Source of the DNA: Streptomyces sp. CB02009
Lineage (GTDB): Bacteria; Actinomycetota; Actinomycetes; Streptomycetales; Streptomycetaceae
Assembly (NCBI RefSeq): GCF_001905825.1
Contig: NZ_LIVV01000002.1
Location: 810,441-874,440, forward strand
DNA length: 64,000 nucleotides
Reading direction: 5' to 3'
This document shows, piece by piece, positions 37,465 to 46,302 of the stretch. Made by a program: the position numbers and the translations under genes. Each line of letters starts with the position of its first letter. Within the stretch, counting starts at the first letter, position 1. The notes under the pieces are model-generated. The model saw only the letters and a list, made by a program, of their open reading frames with translations. It made no database searches and had not been told where the DNA came from.

Positions 37465-38531
37465 ACGACCTGACGCAGGACACCGCCGCATCCGTCTTCT
37501 CCGTACGCGAGCTGTGGAAGGTCTTCGGTCCGAAGGCCGACCGCGTGCCCGCGGACCCGGAGCTCGCCTCGCTCGACGCCACGGAACTGCGCGAGCGCAC
37601 CGGCTGCACCGCCGCCGTCCGCGACGTCTCCTTCGACGTCCGCAAGGGCGAGGTCTTCGTGGTGATGGGCCTCTCCGGCTCGGGCAAGTCCACGCTCGTC
37701 CGCTGCCTCACCCGGCTCATAGAACCGACCTCCGGCGCCCTCTCCATCGACGGCGAGGACGTGCTGTCCATGGACAGCGGGCGGCTCCGCGAGCTGCGCC
37801 GGCACCGGGCGGCCATGGTCTTCCAGCACTTCGGTCTGCTCCCGCACCGGACGGTGCTCGACAACATCGCGTACGGCCTGGAGATCCAGGGCGTGGGACG
37901 CGCCGAACGGCGCGAGCGCGCCGCCGGGTTCGTCGCCAAGGTCGGCCTCGAGGGCATGGAGCACCGCAGGCCGAGCCAGCTGTCCGGCGGCCAGCAGCAG
38001 CGGGTCGGACTGGCCCGCGCGCTCGCCGTTGACCCCGAGGTCCTGCTGTTCGACGAGCCGTTCAGCGCACTCGACCCGCTCATCCGCAGGGACATGCAGG
38101 AGGAGGTCGTCCGCCTGCACCGGGAGGAGGGCCGCACGATGGTCTTCATCACCCACGACCTGAGCGAGGCGCTGAAGCTCGGCGACCGCATCGCGCTGAT
38201 GCGCGACGGCCGGATCGTGCAGCTCGGCACCCCCGAGGAGATCGTGGGCAGTCCCGCCGACGACTACGTCAGGGACTTCGTCCGCGACGTGCCGCGCGAG
38301 CAGGTGCTGACCGTCCGCTCGGCGATGCGCCCCGCGCACGCCGGCGAGCACGAGGCCGGCCCCGCGCTCGCCCCGAGCGCCACCGTCCACGAGGCCATCG
38401 AGGCCGTCGCCCGTACGGGTGCCAACGCGCGGGTCGTCGAGAACGGCCGCTGCCTCGGCGTGGTCGACCACGCGGGACTCCTCGGTGTCGTCGCCGGGGT
38501 CCCCGCCGCGACGCGGAAGGCGGTCGCCTGA
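37461..38531 (+). CDS. proV: Glycine betaine/choline ABC transporter ATPase (ProV/OpuAA)
   Basis: A 356-residue ATPase: Walker [11 protein letters not shown]-loop, signature [15 protein letters not shown], Walker [14 protein letters not shown] and switch His in [16 protein letters not shown] single C-terminal CBS-like motif ([20 protein letters not shown]) remains where OpuA-type proteins sense ionic strength. It energises uptake by the permease and lipoprotein downstream. ATG 37461 overlaps the upstream stop. Its TGA shares one base with the ATG of the small coupled ORF. Confidence 0.92.
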   Translation: MNDLTQDTAASVFSVRELWKVFGPKADRVPADPELASLDATELRERTGCTAAVRDVSFDVRKGEVFVVMGLSGSGKSTLVRCLTRLIEPTSGALSIDGEDVLSMDSGRLRELRRHRAAMVFQHFGLLPHRTVLDNIAYGLEIQGVGRAERRERAAGFVAKVGLEGMEHRRPSQLSGGQQQRVGLARALAVDPEVLLFDEPFSALDPLIRRDMQEEVVRLHREEGRTMVFITHDLSEALKLGDRIALMRDGRIVQLGTPEEIVGSPADDYVRDFVRDVPREQVLTVRSAMRPAHAGEHEAGPALAPSATVHEAIEAVARTGANARVVENGRCLGVVDHAGLLGVVAGVPAATRKAVA

Positions 38532-38812
38532 TGTACGCCCATACGACCTGGCCGCCGCCGGGCGGCACGACCGGCACCCCGACCGGGGCGCCGCACCGCG
38601 CCGACGCCGACGCCGACGTCGGCGCCGCGCACCGGGTGCCGCGCCGCGCCGACGGCTGTACCTCGAACCGGGCGCCGCGCTGCTCAGCGCCCGCCCGCGC
38701 CGACGCCGGTGCCTCGAACCGGTCGCCGCACCGCCCCGACGCCGACGCCTCGAACCGGTCGCCGCGACGCGCCGCGACCGCCCCCGGTTCCCTCGGGCGG
38801 TGGGGCCGATGA
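38531..38812 (+). CDS. Small repeat-rich ORF coupled to ABC ATPase and permease
   Basis: A 93-codon frame whose ATG shares the A of the ATPase stop (TGATG, 38529-38533) and whose TGA overlaps the permease ATG (ATGA, 38809-38812). This end-to-end coupling is the typical organisation of real operon genes. The product has no membrane segment and is Pro/Arg/Ala/Asp-rich with repeats SNRAPR, ASNRSPH, ASNRSPR. No known domain is recognised. It may be a true protein, a coupling leader that keeps ribosomes on the mRNA, or a repeat-generated insertion. I rate coding only moderately likely. Confidence 0.45.
   Translation: MYAHTTWPPPGGTTGTPTGAPHRADADADVGAAHRVPRRADGCTSNRAPRCSAPARADAGASNRSPHRPDADASNRSPRRAATAPGSLGRWGR
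38646..38771. repeat. Three ~38-bp tandem GC-rich repeats
   Basis: Copies near 38646, 38696 and 38734 share GCCTCGAACCGG-t/g-CGCCGC preceded by GCCGACG. They encode the repeated SNR-x-P motifs of the small ORF and lengthen the spacer before the permease. Confidence 0.7.
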
Positions 38813-40776
38813 CCGCCACCGCCACCCCGCCCCGCCCCACGACCGCATCCGACGCCGCGCCCGGTGCGCTGCGCGCGCTCGCGCGCCACCGCGGCCGGCT
38901 GATCGGCGCCGGCGCGGCCGTCGCGCTCGTCCTCGGAGCCGTCCTCCTGGGCGGCGGAAGCTGGCCGTCCTCGCTCGCCGTCGACCTCTCCGGGCCGCTT
39001 GAGCGCACCAGCGACTGGATCATCGACAACCGCGACGGCCACCCGCTGTTCCTCTACTTCCTCGGGCACGTCAGCAACGCCGTGGTCGTGTCCGTCCGCG
39101 CGGTGTACCTGCTGCTGCTCGCGCTCGGCTGGGTCGGCGTCACCGCCGCCGCCGGGCTGCTGGCCTGGCGGGTCGCGGGCCTCCGCCTCGCGCTGACCTC
39201 CGTTGCCGCCTTCGGAGTCTGCGGGCTGCTCGGCATGTGGGTCCCCACCATGCAGACGCTCGCCCTGATGACCGTCGCCGTCGCCGCGTCCGTCCTGTGC
39301 GGCGGCCTCCTCGGCCTGGCCGCCGGCCTCTCCGACCGCATGAACCGGATCCTGCGGCCGGTCCTCGACACCATGCAGGTGCTCCCGGCCTTCGCGTACC
39401 TGTTGCCTGTCGTCCTCGTCTTCGGCATCGGCGTCCCCGCGGCCGTCCTCGCCACCGTCGTCTACGCCGCCCCGCCCATGGCCCGGCTCACCGCGCTCGG
39501 GCTGCGCGGCGCGGACGCCGGGGTCATGGAGGCCGCCGCGTCCCTCGGCGCCACCGGCCGGCAGCGACTGCTGACGGCCCGGCTGCCGCTGGCCCGCAAG
39601 GAGCTCCTCCTCGGCGTCAACCAGTCGATCATGATGGCGCTCGGCATGGCCGTCATCGCGTCCGTCATCGGCGCGGGCGGTCTCGGCGACCGCGTCTACC
39701 AGGCCCTGGCCTCCGTCGACGTCGGCGCCGCGCTCGCCGCCGGCGTCCCGATCGTGCTGCTCGCGATCGTCCTGGACCGGGTCACCGCAGCGGCCGGCGA
39801 GCGGATCGGCGCGGCCCCCGTCCGCCGGGCCCGGCTCGGCTGGGCCGTCGCCCTCGTGGGGACCGCCGTCGCCGCCGTCGCGGGCCGCCTGACCGACCGG
39901 CTCACCTGGCCCGCCGCGTGGACCGTCGACCTGGCCGGTCCGGTCAACGACGCCGTCGACTGGATGACCGCCCACCTCTACTCCGGAGTGCCCCTCGTCG
40001 GCGGCACCGCCGACTGGGCGGGCCGGTTCACCACCTGGGTCCTCAACCCCCTGCGCGACGGCCTGCAGTGGCTGCCCTGGTGGGCGGTCCTGCTGACCGT
40101 CGGCGCCCTCGCCCTGTTCATCGGCACCTGGCGCACCGCCCTGACCGCGGTCCTCGCGATGGCGGCGATCGGCGTGCTGGGCGTCTGGGACCCGGCGCTC
40201 GACACCCTGTCGCAGGTCCTCGCCGCCGTCGCCGTGACGCTGGTGCTCGGTGTCGCGCTCGGTGTCGCCGCGGCCCGGAGCACCCGCCTCGGACGCGCGC
40301 TGCGCCCGGTGCTCGACGTCTTCCAGACGATGCCGCAGTTCGTGTACCTGATCCCCGTGGTCGCCCTGTTCGGCGTGGGCCGCGCCCCGGCGGTCGCCGC
40401 CGCCGTGGTCTATGCGCTGCCCGCGGTCGTACGGATCACGGCCCAGGGCGTACGCGGGGTGGACCCGGCCGCCGTGGAGTCCTCGCGCTCGCTCGGCGCG
40501 ACCGGCCGGCAGCAGCTCTTCCAGGTCCAACTCCCGCTGGCACGGCCCGCGCTGCTGCTCGCCGTCAACCAGGGCGTGGTGCTCGTCCTCGCCGTCGTCG
40601 TCATCGGCGGCCTCGTGGGCGGCGGAGCGCTCGGGTACGACGCGGTCTTCGGCCTCGCCCAGGGCGACCTGGCCACCGGTCTGGTCGCGGGCGCGGCGAT
40701 CGTCTGCCTCGGCCTGATGCTCGACCGTGTCACCCAGCCGACGCAGCGCCGCGACCTCGCGGGAAAGGGGGCCTGA
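38809..40776 (+). CDS. proW: Glycine betaine ABC transporter permease, duplicated BPD domains
   Basis: A 655-residue integral membrane protein with two tandem binding-protein-dependent permease domains. Each has an EAA-loop, EAAASLGATGRQRLL...LP (about residue 240) and ESSRSLGATGRQQLF...LP (about 560), that docks the ATPase. The two halves also share NQ-x-x-x-x-L-A-x-x-VI-GG stretches, clear internal duplication. Most ProW proteins have one such domain, so this single chain probably supplies both halves of the translocation channel. The open frame extends upstream, but that part is Arg-rich shadow. ATG 38809 is taken. Confidence 0.9.
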   Translation: MTATATPPRPTTASDAAPGALRALARHRGRLIGAGAAVALVLGAVLLGGGSWPSSLAVDLSGPLERTSDWIIDNRDGHPLFLYFLGHVSNAVVVSVRAVYLLLLALGWVGVTAAAGLLAWRVAGLRLALTSVAAFGVCGLLGMWVPTMQTLALMTVAVAASVLCGGLLGLAAGLSDRMNRILRPVLDTMQVLPAFAYLLPVVLVFGIGVPAAVLATVVYAAPPMARLTALGLRGADAGVMEAAASLGATGRQRLLTARLPLARKELLLGVNQSIMMALGMAVIASVIGAGGLGDRVYQALASVDVGAALAAGVPIVLLAIVLDRVTAAAGERIGAAPVRRARLGWAVALVGTAVAAVAGRLTDRLTWPAAWTVDLAGPVNDAVDWMTAHLYSGVPLVGGTADWAGRFTTWVLNPLRDGLQWLPWWAVLLTVGALALFIGTWRTALTAVLAMAAIGVLGVWDPALDTLSQVLAAVAVTLVLGVALGVAAARSTRLGRALRPVLDVFQTMPQFVYLIPVVALFGVGRAPAVAAAVVYALPAVVRITAQGVRGVDPAAVESSRSLGATGRQQLFQVQLPLARPALLLAVNQGVVLVLAVVVIGGLVGGGALGYDAVFGLAQGDLATGLVAGAAIVCLGLMLDRVTQPTQRRDLAGKGA

Positions 40777-40777
40777 C

Positions 40778-41752
40778 ATGGCTCGCACACGCATCGCTTT
40801 CGGCGGCTCCGCCCTCGTGACCGCCGCCGCCCTGGCGGCCGGCCTCACGGGCTGCGGCGCGGCCGACATGACCCGCCAGTCCTCCCCGTACGCCGACGCG
40901 AAGAGCTCCCGCACGGTCACGCTCTCGGTGCAGTCGTGGGTGGGCGCACAGGCCAACGTCGCCGTCGCCCAGTACCTCCTGGAGCACGAGCTCGGCTACC
41001 GCGTGGACACCGTGCAGATCGACGAGGTACCCGCCTGGGACGCGCTCAGCCAGGGCCGGGTGGACGCCATCCTGGAGGACTGGGGCCACCCGGAGCAGGA
41101 GCAGCGGTACATCGACGACAAGGGCACGATCCGGCGCGGCGGCGACCTCGGGGTGACCGGCCACATCGGCTGGTTCGTGCCGACGTACTTCGCCGAGCAG
41201 CACCCCGACGTCACCGACTGGAAGAACCTGAACAAGTACGCCGACGAGTTCCGCACCGCGGAGAGCGGCGGCAAGGGCCAGCTCCTCGACGGCTCCCCGT
41301 CGTACGTGACGAACGACAAGGCGCTGGTGAACAGCCTGGGCCTCGACTACCAGGTCGTGTTCGCGGGCTCGGAGGCGGCGCAGATCACGCAGATCAAGCA
41401 GTTCGCCAAGGAGAAGAAGCCCTTCCTCAGCTACTGGTACAAGCCCCAGTGGCTGTTCGAGAAGGTCCCGATGACGGAGGTGAAGCTGCCCGCGTACAAG
41501 GAGGGCTGCGACGCCGACCCGGAGAAGGTGGCCTGCGCGTACCCCCACACGCCCCTGCAGAAGTTCCTCAACGCCCGCTTCGCGGACGGCGGGGGCGACG
41601 CGGCGGCCTTCCTGAAGAAGTTCCGCTGGACGACCGACATGCAGAACGACGTCGCCCTGATGATCGCCGACCAGAAGCTGTCGCCGCAGGAGGCGGCCGG
41701 CCGCTGGGTGAAGGAGAACGAGGCCACCTGGCGGACGTGGCTCCCGACCTGA
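40778..41752 (+). CDS. proX: Glycine betaine/choline-binding lipoprotein (ProX/OpuAC)
   Basis: A 324-residue lipoprotein with lipobox LTGC (Cys26). The OpuAC domain is clear: VQSWVGAQANVAVAQYLLE, EVPAWDALSQGRVDAILEDWG, and aromatic residues SYWYKPQWLFE that can build a quaternary-amine cage. It captures choline or glycine betaine for the ABC complex. The ATG is 1 bp after the permease stop. A very strong hairpin follows. Confidence 0.9.
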   Translation: MARTRIAFGGSALVTAAALAAGLTGCGAADMTRQSSPYADAKSSRTVTLSVQSWVGAQANVAVAQYLLEHELGYRVDTVQIDEVPAWDALSQGRVDAILEDWGHPEQEQRYIDDKGTIRRGGDLGVTGHIGWFVPTYFAEQHPDVTDWKNLNKYADEFRTAESGGKGQLLDGSPSYVTNDKALVNSLGLDYQVVFAGSEAAQITQIKQFAKEKKPFLSYWYKPQWLFEKVPMTEVKLPAYKEGCDADPEKVACAYPHTPLQKFLNARFADGGGDAAAFLKKFRWTTDMQNDVALMIADQKLSPQEAAGRWVKENEATWRTWLPT

Positions 41753-41753
41753 C

Positions 41754-41796
41754 GGGGTGCGGCGGGCCGGACGTGAGCGCCGGCCCGCCGCACCCC
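41754..41796 (+). terminator. 17-bp perfect hairpin after betaine operon
   Basis: GGGGTGCGGCGGGCCGG (41754-41770) pairs perfectly with 41780-41796 around a 9-nt loop, 1 bp after the TGA of the binding-protein gene. Confidence 0.85.
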
Positions 41797-41816
41797 CCTC
41801 AGCCCACGCCCCGGCA

Positions 41817-41865
41817 CGCCGCACCGGCACCCCCTCAGCCCCCGCCCCGGGGTGCCGGTGCGGCG
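41817..41865 (-). terminator. 17-bp perfect hairpin at antiporter stop
   Basis: Arms 41817-41833 and 41849-41865 pair perfectly. The right arm encodes the last residues of the minus-strand antiporter and the loop holds its stop codon. Together with the previous hairpin it separates two convergent transcription units. Confidence 0.8.
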
Positions 41866-43232
41866 CGCCGCCCTCGGGCGTACCGGCGGCCCAGGGGTTC
41901 GGCGCTCAGGCCGTGCAGCACGATGCTCACCATCACGGTGATCACCATCACCCGCGAGATGAAGTCGCCGCCGCCGGCCGCGGGCAGTTCGATCGCGGCG
42001 AGGAGGCCGAAGACCACCGAGGCCACTCCTCTGGGCCCCATCCACCCCAGGAACAGCCGGTCGGACAGGGCCAGATCCGTACCGACGAGGGCGAGCATCA
42101 CGGGCACCAGGCGTACCAGGGTGCAGGCGAGGACGGCGTAGAGCACGACGGACAGGTGGAAGCCGTCCCAGAACTCGTCGCTGACCAACTGCCCGAAGAG
42201 GAACCACAGGGCGAGGGTCGACAGAGTGACCAGGTCGTCCGTCATCCGCACGGTGCCCTCGGGGAGGTGCCGCATCGCCGGGGCGACGCAGACACCGGCG
42301 ACGAACGAGGCGACGAAGCCGTTGCCGCCGAGGAAGACCGACAGGGAGTACGCGGCGAGGGGCACGCTCAGCACCGCGAGCCGCGCCGCGGTCGGCAGCG
42401 TCCAGCCCCTCGCCCAGGACCGGCGCAGCAGCCATCCGGCCAGATAGCCGACCAGCGATCCGGCACCGACGGCCCAGCCCGCCGCGCCCACGGCGGCGAG
42501 CAGCGCCTCGGCGTAGTCGGAGCCCGCCGTGTGGTACTCGGCTGCGGCGGCGACGCAGATCAGGAACACCGGTGAGACGATTCCGTCGCTGAGGCCGCCC
42601 TCGACGGTGAGCACCTCCCGGAGGCGCGCCGGGATGCGTTCGTCCCGCACGAGGGCCGCGGCGGGCGCCAGGTCGAGGGGGACGACGACCGTCGCCAGGG
42701 TCGCGAGGACCCAGCCGGGCCGGTCGGGGAAGAAGGCGAGCGCGGCCAGGAAGGCGGCGCCCAGGGTCAGGGGCAGCGCACCGCCCAGCAGCCGGGCGAC
42801 GACGCTCCGCTCCCGCCGGATGCCTCCTGCCGGAACCTCGGTCGCGTCGACGAACAGCAGCAGTGCGAGGACCACCTCCACGGCGCGTTCGAAGCCGGCC
42901 AGGTCGCCGAAGTCGAAGACGAGCGGCGGGTCCGAGCCACTGGTGAGCGCGATGCCCGCCACCATCATGGCGATCGGCGCGGTGACGCTCCACAGCGCGA
43001 GCCTGCGCGACAGGACGCACCAGGTGAACAGAATGCCCGCGATGACGGTGACGGCAAGCAAGACATCCGCGCTTTCGGGGAGGTTCGGTCCCGGCGGGTT
43101 CGTCCCGGCGTTGCAGCGTACGGCGGATGCCGCACCGTCCCGTGGCAGCACGCCGAGGCCGTCCCTCCCGGGACGGCGTCCGCCGGGGACGCGCACCGCT
43201 CGGGCGGACGACGTCCCCCGGGGACCGCGCAC
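41835..43232 (-). CDS. Na+(K+)/H+ antiporter, CPA1/NhaP-type
   Basis: Up to 465 residues with about twelve membrane segments; VVFDFGDLAGFERAVEVVLALLLFVDATEV and ALVRDERIPARLREVLTVEGGLSDGIVSPVFLICVA are typical of CPA monovalent cation/proton antiporters, with the substrate-site Asp in GGLSDG. It exports Na+ or K+ in exchange for protons in the cytoplasmic membrane. The start is uncertain. The GTG at 43232 lies 3 bp after the regulator stop, but the first 50 residues are GC-rich and partly duplicated; translation may begin closer to the first helix (VLLAVTVIAG). Confidence 0.85.
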   Translation of the reverse strand: MRGPRGTSSARAVRVPGGRRPGRDGLGVLPRDGAASAVRCNAGTNPPGPNLPESADVLLAVTVIAGILFTWCVLSRRLALWSVTAPIAMMVAGIALTSGSDPPLVFDFGDLAGFERAVEVVLALLLFVDATEVPAGGIRRERSVVARLLGGALPLTLGAAFLAALAFFPDRPGWVLATLATVVVPLDLAPAAALVRDERIPARLREVLTVEGGLSDGIVSPVFLICVAAAAEYHTAGSDYAEALLAAVGAAGWAVGAGSLVGYLAGWLLRRSWARGWTLPTAARLAVLSVPLAAYSLSVFLGGNGFVASFVAGVCVAPAMRHLPEGTVRMTDDLVTLSTLALWFLFGQLVSDEFWDGFHLSVVLYAVLACTLVRLVPVMLALVGTDLALSDRLFLGWMGPRGVASVVFGLLAAIELPAAGGGDFISRVMVITVMVSIVLHGLSAEPLGRRYARGRRAAPAPRGGG

Positions 43233-43248
43233 CGCTCAGGCGGACATC
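43178..43248. repeat. Tandem duplication of the regulator/antiporter junction
   Basis: 43178-43212 and 43213-43248 are near-identical units of 35 and 36 bp. The right unit holds the GlxA-type gene's stop and the antiporter's GTG. In the left unit the stop base is changed (TGA to CGA) and the GTG is kept in frame at 43196. Confidence 0.75.
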
Positions 43249-44294
43249 TCCCTCTCGTCTCCGTGTCCCGCGAGGGCGCCGGTCCCGAACGCGCGGCGGT
43301 AGGCGGCGGGCGAGACACCGAAGGCCGTACGCATGTGCGCCCGCAGGGAGTTCCCCGAGCCGAGGCCCGCGCGGTGGGCGACGACGTCGATCGGCAGGTC
43401 GGTCGTCTCCAGGAGCTGCTTGGCCAGTTCGAGGCGTTGCGCGGTGAGCCACTGCACCGGGGTCGCCCCGACCTCGTCGCGGAACCGCCGCGTGAAGGAC
43501 CGCAGGCTCATCCGGGCGTGCTCGGCGAGCCGGGCCAGGGTGAGGGGCTCGCCGAGGTGCTCCAGGGCCCAGGCGCGGGTGGCGGTGGTGCTGGCCAGGG
43601 TGGGCTCCGGTACGGGCCGGTCGATGAACTGGGCCTGCCCGCCGTCCCGCCAGGGGGGCACGACGCACATCCGGGCGGCGCGGTTGGCGACCGAGGCGCC
43701 GTGGTCGCGGCGGATCATGTGCAGGCACAGGTCGACGCCCGCGGCCACGCCCGCCGAGGTCAGTACGTCGCCGTCGTCGACGAACAGCACGTCCTCGTCC
43801 ACCTTGACCCGCGGGTAGGCCCTGCGGAACTCCGGGGCCAGGTTCCAGTGCGTGGTGGCAGGCCGGCCGTCGAGGAGCCCGGCGGCGGCCAGCACGTACG
43901 ACCCGGTGCAGATGGACACCAGCCGGGTGCCGGGCCGGATGCCGCCGATGGCCGCGGCGACCTCGGGCGGCAGCGGGCCGCCGCGGCCGAGCTCGGGCAT
44001 GGCGTGCGTGGGCGGGAGGACCACGGTGTCGGCGGCGGCGAGCGCCTCGGGGCCGGCCGAGGGCTGCACGGTGAACCCGGCGTCGCTGAGGACCGGGGCG
44101 CCGTCGGCCGTGCAGACCGTGACCTCGTACAGGGGACGGCCGTCGGCGTCCTCGGCGCTGCCGAAGACCCGGGAGGGGATGCCGAGCTCGAACGGAGGCA
44201 CTCCGGGCAGCGCCAGGACGGCGACCCGGTGCGGCGGCGCGGGCGCCGCTTCCCCGGTGGTCCTCCTGGTCTGTTCCATGCCGCTTCGTCCCAT
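43236..44294 (-). CDS. GlxA-family regulator: DJ-1/PfpI domain + AraC HTH
   Basis: A 352-residue protein. Residues 25-195 are a DJ-1/PfpI-like domain (RVAVLALPGVPPFELGIPSRVFG, SICTGSYVLAAAGLLDGRPATTHW; the elbow Cys is present). Residues 235-335 are a double AraC HTH (LARLAEHARMSLRSFTRRFRDE and LPIDVVAHRAGLGSGNSLRAHM). Such regulators usually activate stress or amine-catabolism genes. It is divergent from the zinc-less dehydrogenase gene, its likely target. The promoter places the transcript start at the ATG. Confidence 0.92.
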   Translation of the reverse strand: MGRSGMEQTRRTTGEAAPAPPHRVAVLALPGVPPFELGIPSRVFGSAEDADGRPLYEVTVCTADGAPVLSDAGFTVQPSAGPEALAAADTVVLPPTHAMPELGRGGPLPPEVAAAIGGIRPGTRLVSICTGSYVLAAAGLLDGRPATTHWNLAPEFRRAYPRVKVDEDVLFVDDGDVLTSAGVAAGVDLCLHMIRRDHGASVANRAARMCVVPPWRDGGQAQFIDRPVPEPTLASTTATRAWALEHLGEPLTLARLAEHARMSLRSFTRRFRDEVGATPVQWLTAQRLELAKQLLETTDLPIDVVAHRAGLGSGNSLRAHMRTAFGVSPAAYRRAFGTGALAGHGDEREMSA

Positions 44295-44300
44295 GGCCAG

Positions 44301-44329
44301 ATCCTGTCACATGCTGGCCAAACGGCCAA
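44301..44329 (-). promoter_or_regulatory. Promoter of GlxA-type gene with TGGCC-N4-GGCCA palindrome
   Basis: Minus-strand -35 TTGGCC (44324-44329) and -10 CAGGAT (44301-44306) are 17 bp apart. The start would fall at the ATG 44294, suggesting a leaderless mRNA. The perfect inverted repeat at 44315-44328 overlaps the -35 and could be an auto-operator. Confidence 0.55.
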
Positions 44330-44421
44330 CACCACGCGGGACCGGCGTACCGGATCGTGGACGCATCGCCGCCGGAACGGTCCGGTGGCGCACCGATCGA
44401 GAAGGAAACGAGGCGGACAGC

Positions 44422-45345
44422 ATGCGTGCGGTGGTCGTGGAGCAGTGGGGCGGACCCGAGAACCTGGTCGAGCGCGAGGTGGAGCGCCCCGAGCCGGGCC
44501 TCGGCGAGGTCCTGGTGCGGGTCCACGCGGCCGGTGTGAACCCGGTGGACTGGAAGACCCGCGTCAGCGGGGGCCTGATCGAGTGGGGCGCCGTCCCGGC
44601 CGTCGGCTGGGACGTCTCCGGCACCGTGGAGGCGGTGGGTCCGGGCGTGGGGATCCTCCGTCCCGGCGACGAGGTCTTCGGCATGCCGCTCTTCCCCCGG
44701 CAGGCGGGCGCGTACGCGGAGTACGTGGTGGCCCCGGCGCGGCACCTCGCCCCCAAGCCCGCCTCCCTGACGCACGTGGAGGCCGCGGCGCTGCCGCTCG
44801 CGGCGCTCACCGCCTGGCAGGCCCTGGTCGACGCGGCGGACGTCCGCCCCGGGGAGCGGGTGCTCGTGCACGCGGCGGCCGGCGGCGTGGGGCACCTCGC
44901 GGTGCAGATCGCCAAGGCCCGCGGCGCGTACGTCATCGGCACGGCGAGCGCGGGCAAGCACGACCTGGTGCGCGAGCTGGGCGCCGACGAGGTCGTGGAC
45001 TACCGGGAGACCCCCTTCGAGGACGTCGTCTCCGAGGTGGACGTCGTCCTGGACGGCATCGGCGGGGAGACCGCGGAACGCTCCCTGAAGGTGCTCCGCG
45101 ACGGCGGCAGGCTGATCACCCTGCCGGGCCCGGACGACGTCCCCGCCGCGCGGGACGGCGTACGCGCGTCCTGGGTCCTGGTGGAGCCCGACCACCTCGG
45201 CCTGCGCGAGATCGCGGCCCTGGTGGAGCGCGGCCTGCTCAGGCCGGTGGTCGAGGCGGTCGTGCCGCTGGCCGAGGCGGCGAAGGCCCACACGCTCGGC
45301 GAGCAGGGCCGCACCACGGGCAAGATCGTCCTGTCCGTGGTCTGA
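44422..45345 (+). CDS. Zinc-less NADP-dependent alcohol dehydrogenase/quinone oxidoreductase
   Basis: A 307-residue MDR enzyme: MRAVVVEQWGGPENL start, HAAGVNPVDWKTR, nucleotide-binding AAAGGVGHLAVQIAKARGA, and the C-terminal GKIVLSV. The structural and catalytic zinc ligands of alcohol dehydrogenases are absent, so it belongs to the quinone-oxidoreductase/enone-reductase branch that uses NADPH. The ATG has GAAGGAAACGAGG upstream. It is divergent from the GlxA-family gene and probably under its control. Confidence 0.88.
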   Translation: MRAVVVEQWGGPENLVEREVERPEPGLGEVLVRVHAAGVNPVDWKTRVSGGLIEWGAVPAVGWDVSGTVEAVGPGVGILRPGDEVFGMPLFPRQAGAYAEYVVAPARHLAPKPASLTHVEAAALPLAALTAWQALVDAADVRPGERVLVHAAAGGVGHLAVQIAKARGAYVIGTASAGKHDLVRELGADEVVDYRETPFEDVVSEVDVVLDGIGGETAERSLKVLRDGGRLITLPGPDDVPAARDGVRASWVLVEPDHLGLREIAALVERGLLRPVVEAVVPLAEAAKAHTLGEQGRTTGKIVLSVV

Positions 45346-45534
45346 CCCGGGGCGGTGCTTCGCGGCGGGCGCCCTGGTCGCGGGCGGTCCCGGTCGCGGG
45401 CGGGAACGTCAGCCGGTGGCCTGACGCGCGCCCAGGGCCGTCCGGCGGGCTTCCGGGTCTCGTCCCGTCGTCCGGGGCCACGGGGGCGCCGTGCAGAATG
45501 ATCTTCGCTACGTCCCCGCGCGGAAGGCCCTCCC

Positions 45535-46302
45535 ATGAAACTGCCCGCTTCCGGCCGTCGTGTCCTCGTCAGCGGTGCCTCCCGAGGGCTGGGCCGGGCG
45601 GTCGCCCGGGCTTTCGCGGCCAACGGCGACCGGGTCGCCGTCCACTTCGGCTCGCGCGCCGAGGAGGCCCGCGCCACCCTGGAGTCCCTCGACGGAACGG
45701 GCCACGTCCTGGTCGGAGGGGACCTCTCGGACCCTGCGGGGGCGGTGGCCGTGGTCGACGCGGCGGCCGAGGCGCTCGGCGGGGTCGACGTCCTGGTCAA
45801 CAACGCGGCGGTGAACCTCCGTCACCCCCTCCCCGAGACGCCGTACGAGGAGTGGGTGGCGGTCTGGCAGCGCCACGTGTCCGTGAACCTGCTCGCTACC
45901 GCGAACCTGAGCCATCTCGCGGCCCGGCGGATGATCGACCAGGGTGCGGGGGGCCGCATCGTGAACATCGGCTCCCGCGGAGCCTTCCGCGGCGAGCCCG
46001 ACCACCCGGCCTACGGAGCCACCAAGGCCGCCGTCCACGCGCTCGGCCAGTCGCTCGCGGTCTCCCTCGCCCCGTACGGGATCGCCGTCGCCTCGGTCGC
46101 GCCCGGATTCTTCGCCACGGAGCGGGTCTCGTCCCGCCTGGAGGGGGCCGAGGGGGCCGCGATCCGGGCCCAGAGCCCGTTCGGCCGGGTGGCCGAGCCC
46201 GCCGAGATCGCGGAGGCGGTCCTGTGGCTCGCGTCTCCCGCCGCGGAGTGGTCGTCCGGAACGATCCTCGACCTCAACGGAGCCTCGCACCTCCGCAGTT
46301 GA
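45535..46302 (+). CDS. Short-chain dehydrogenase/reductase (SDR)
   Basis: A 255-residue classical SDR: cofactor motif SGASRGLG (13-20), NNAAV (89-93), and the catalytic Ser147-Tyr160-Lys164 triad in NIGSRG and YGATK. Arg8-9 and the ArgAlaGlu after the second strand (SRAEEAR) favour NADP. The family reduces or oxidises carbonyl/hydroxyl groups; the substrate is unknown. GGAAGG lies just before the ATG. It stands on its own, 189 bp after the previous gene. Confidence 0.9.
   Translation: MKLPASGRRVLVSGASRGLGRAVARAFAANGDRVAVHFGSRAEEARATLESLDGTGHVLVGGDLSDPAGAVAVVDAAAEALGGVDVLVNNAAVNLRHPLPETPYEEWVAVWQRHVSVNLLATANLSHLAARRMIDQGAGGRIVNIGSRGAFRGEPDHPAYGATKAAVHALGQSLAVSLAPYGIAVASVAPGFFATERVSSRLEGAEGAAIRAQSPFGRVAEPAEIAEAVLWLASPAAEWSSGTILDLNGASHLRS

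Noticed and set aside
38646..38771. CRISPR or integration site
   Set aside because: Tandem in-frame repeats without spacers, target duplications or recombinase genes.
38419..38808. N-terminal extension of the betaine permease
   Set aside because: The extension is a run of Arg-rich repeats without membrane character, and it overlaps the ATPase gene. ATG 38809 with ATGA overlap is the better start.
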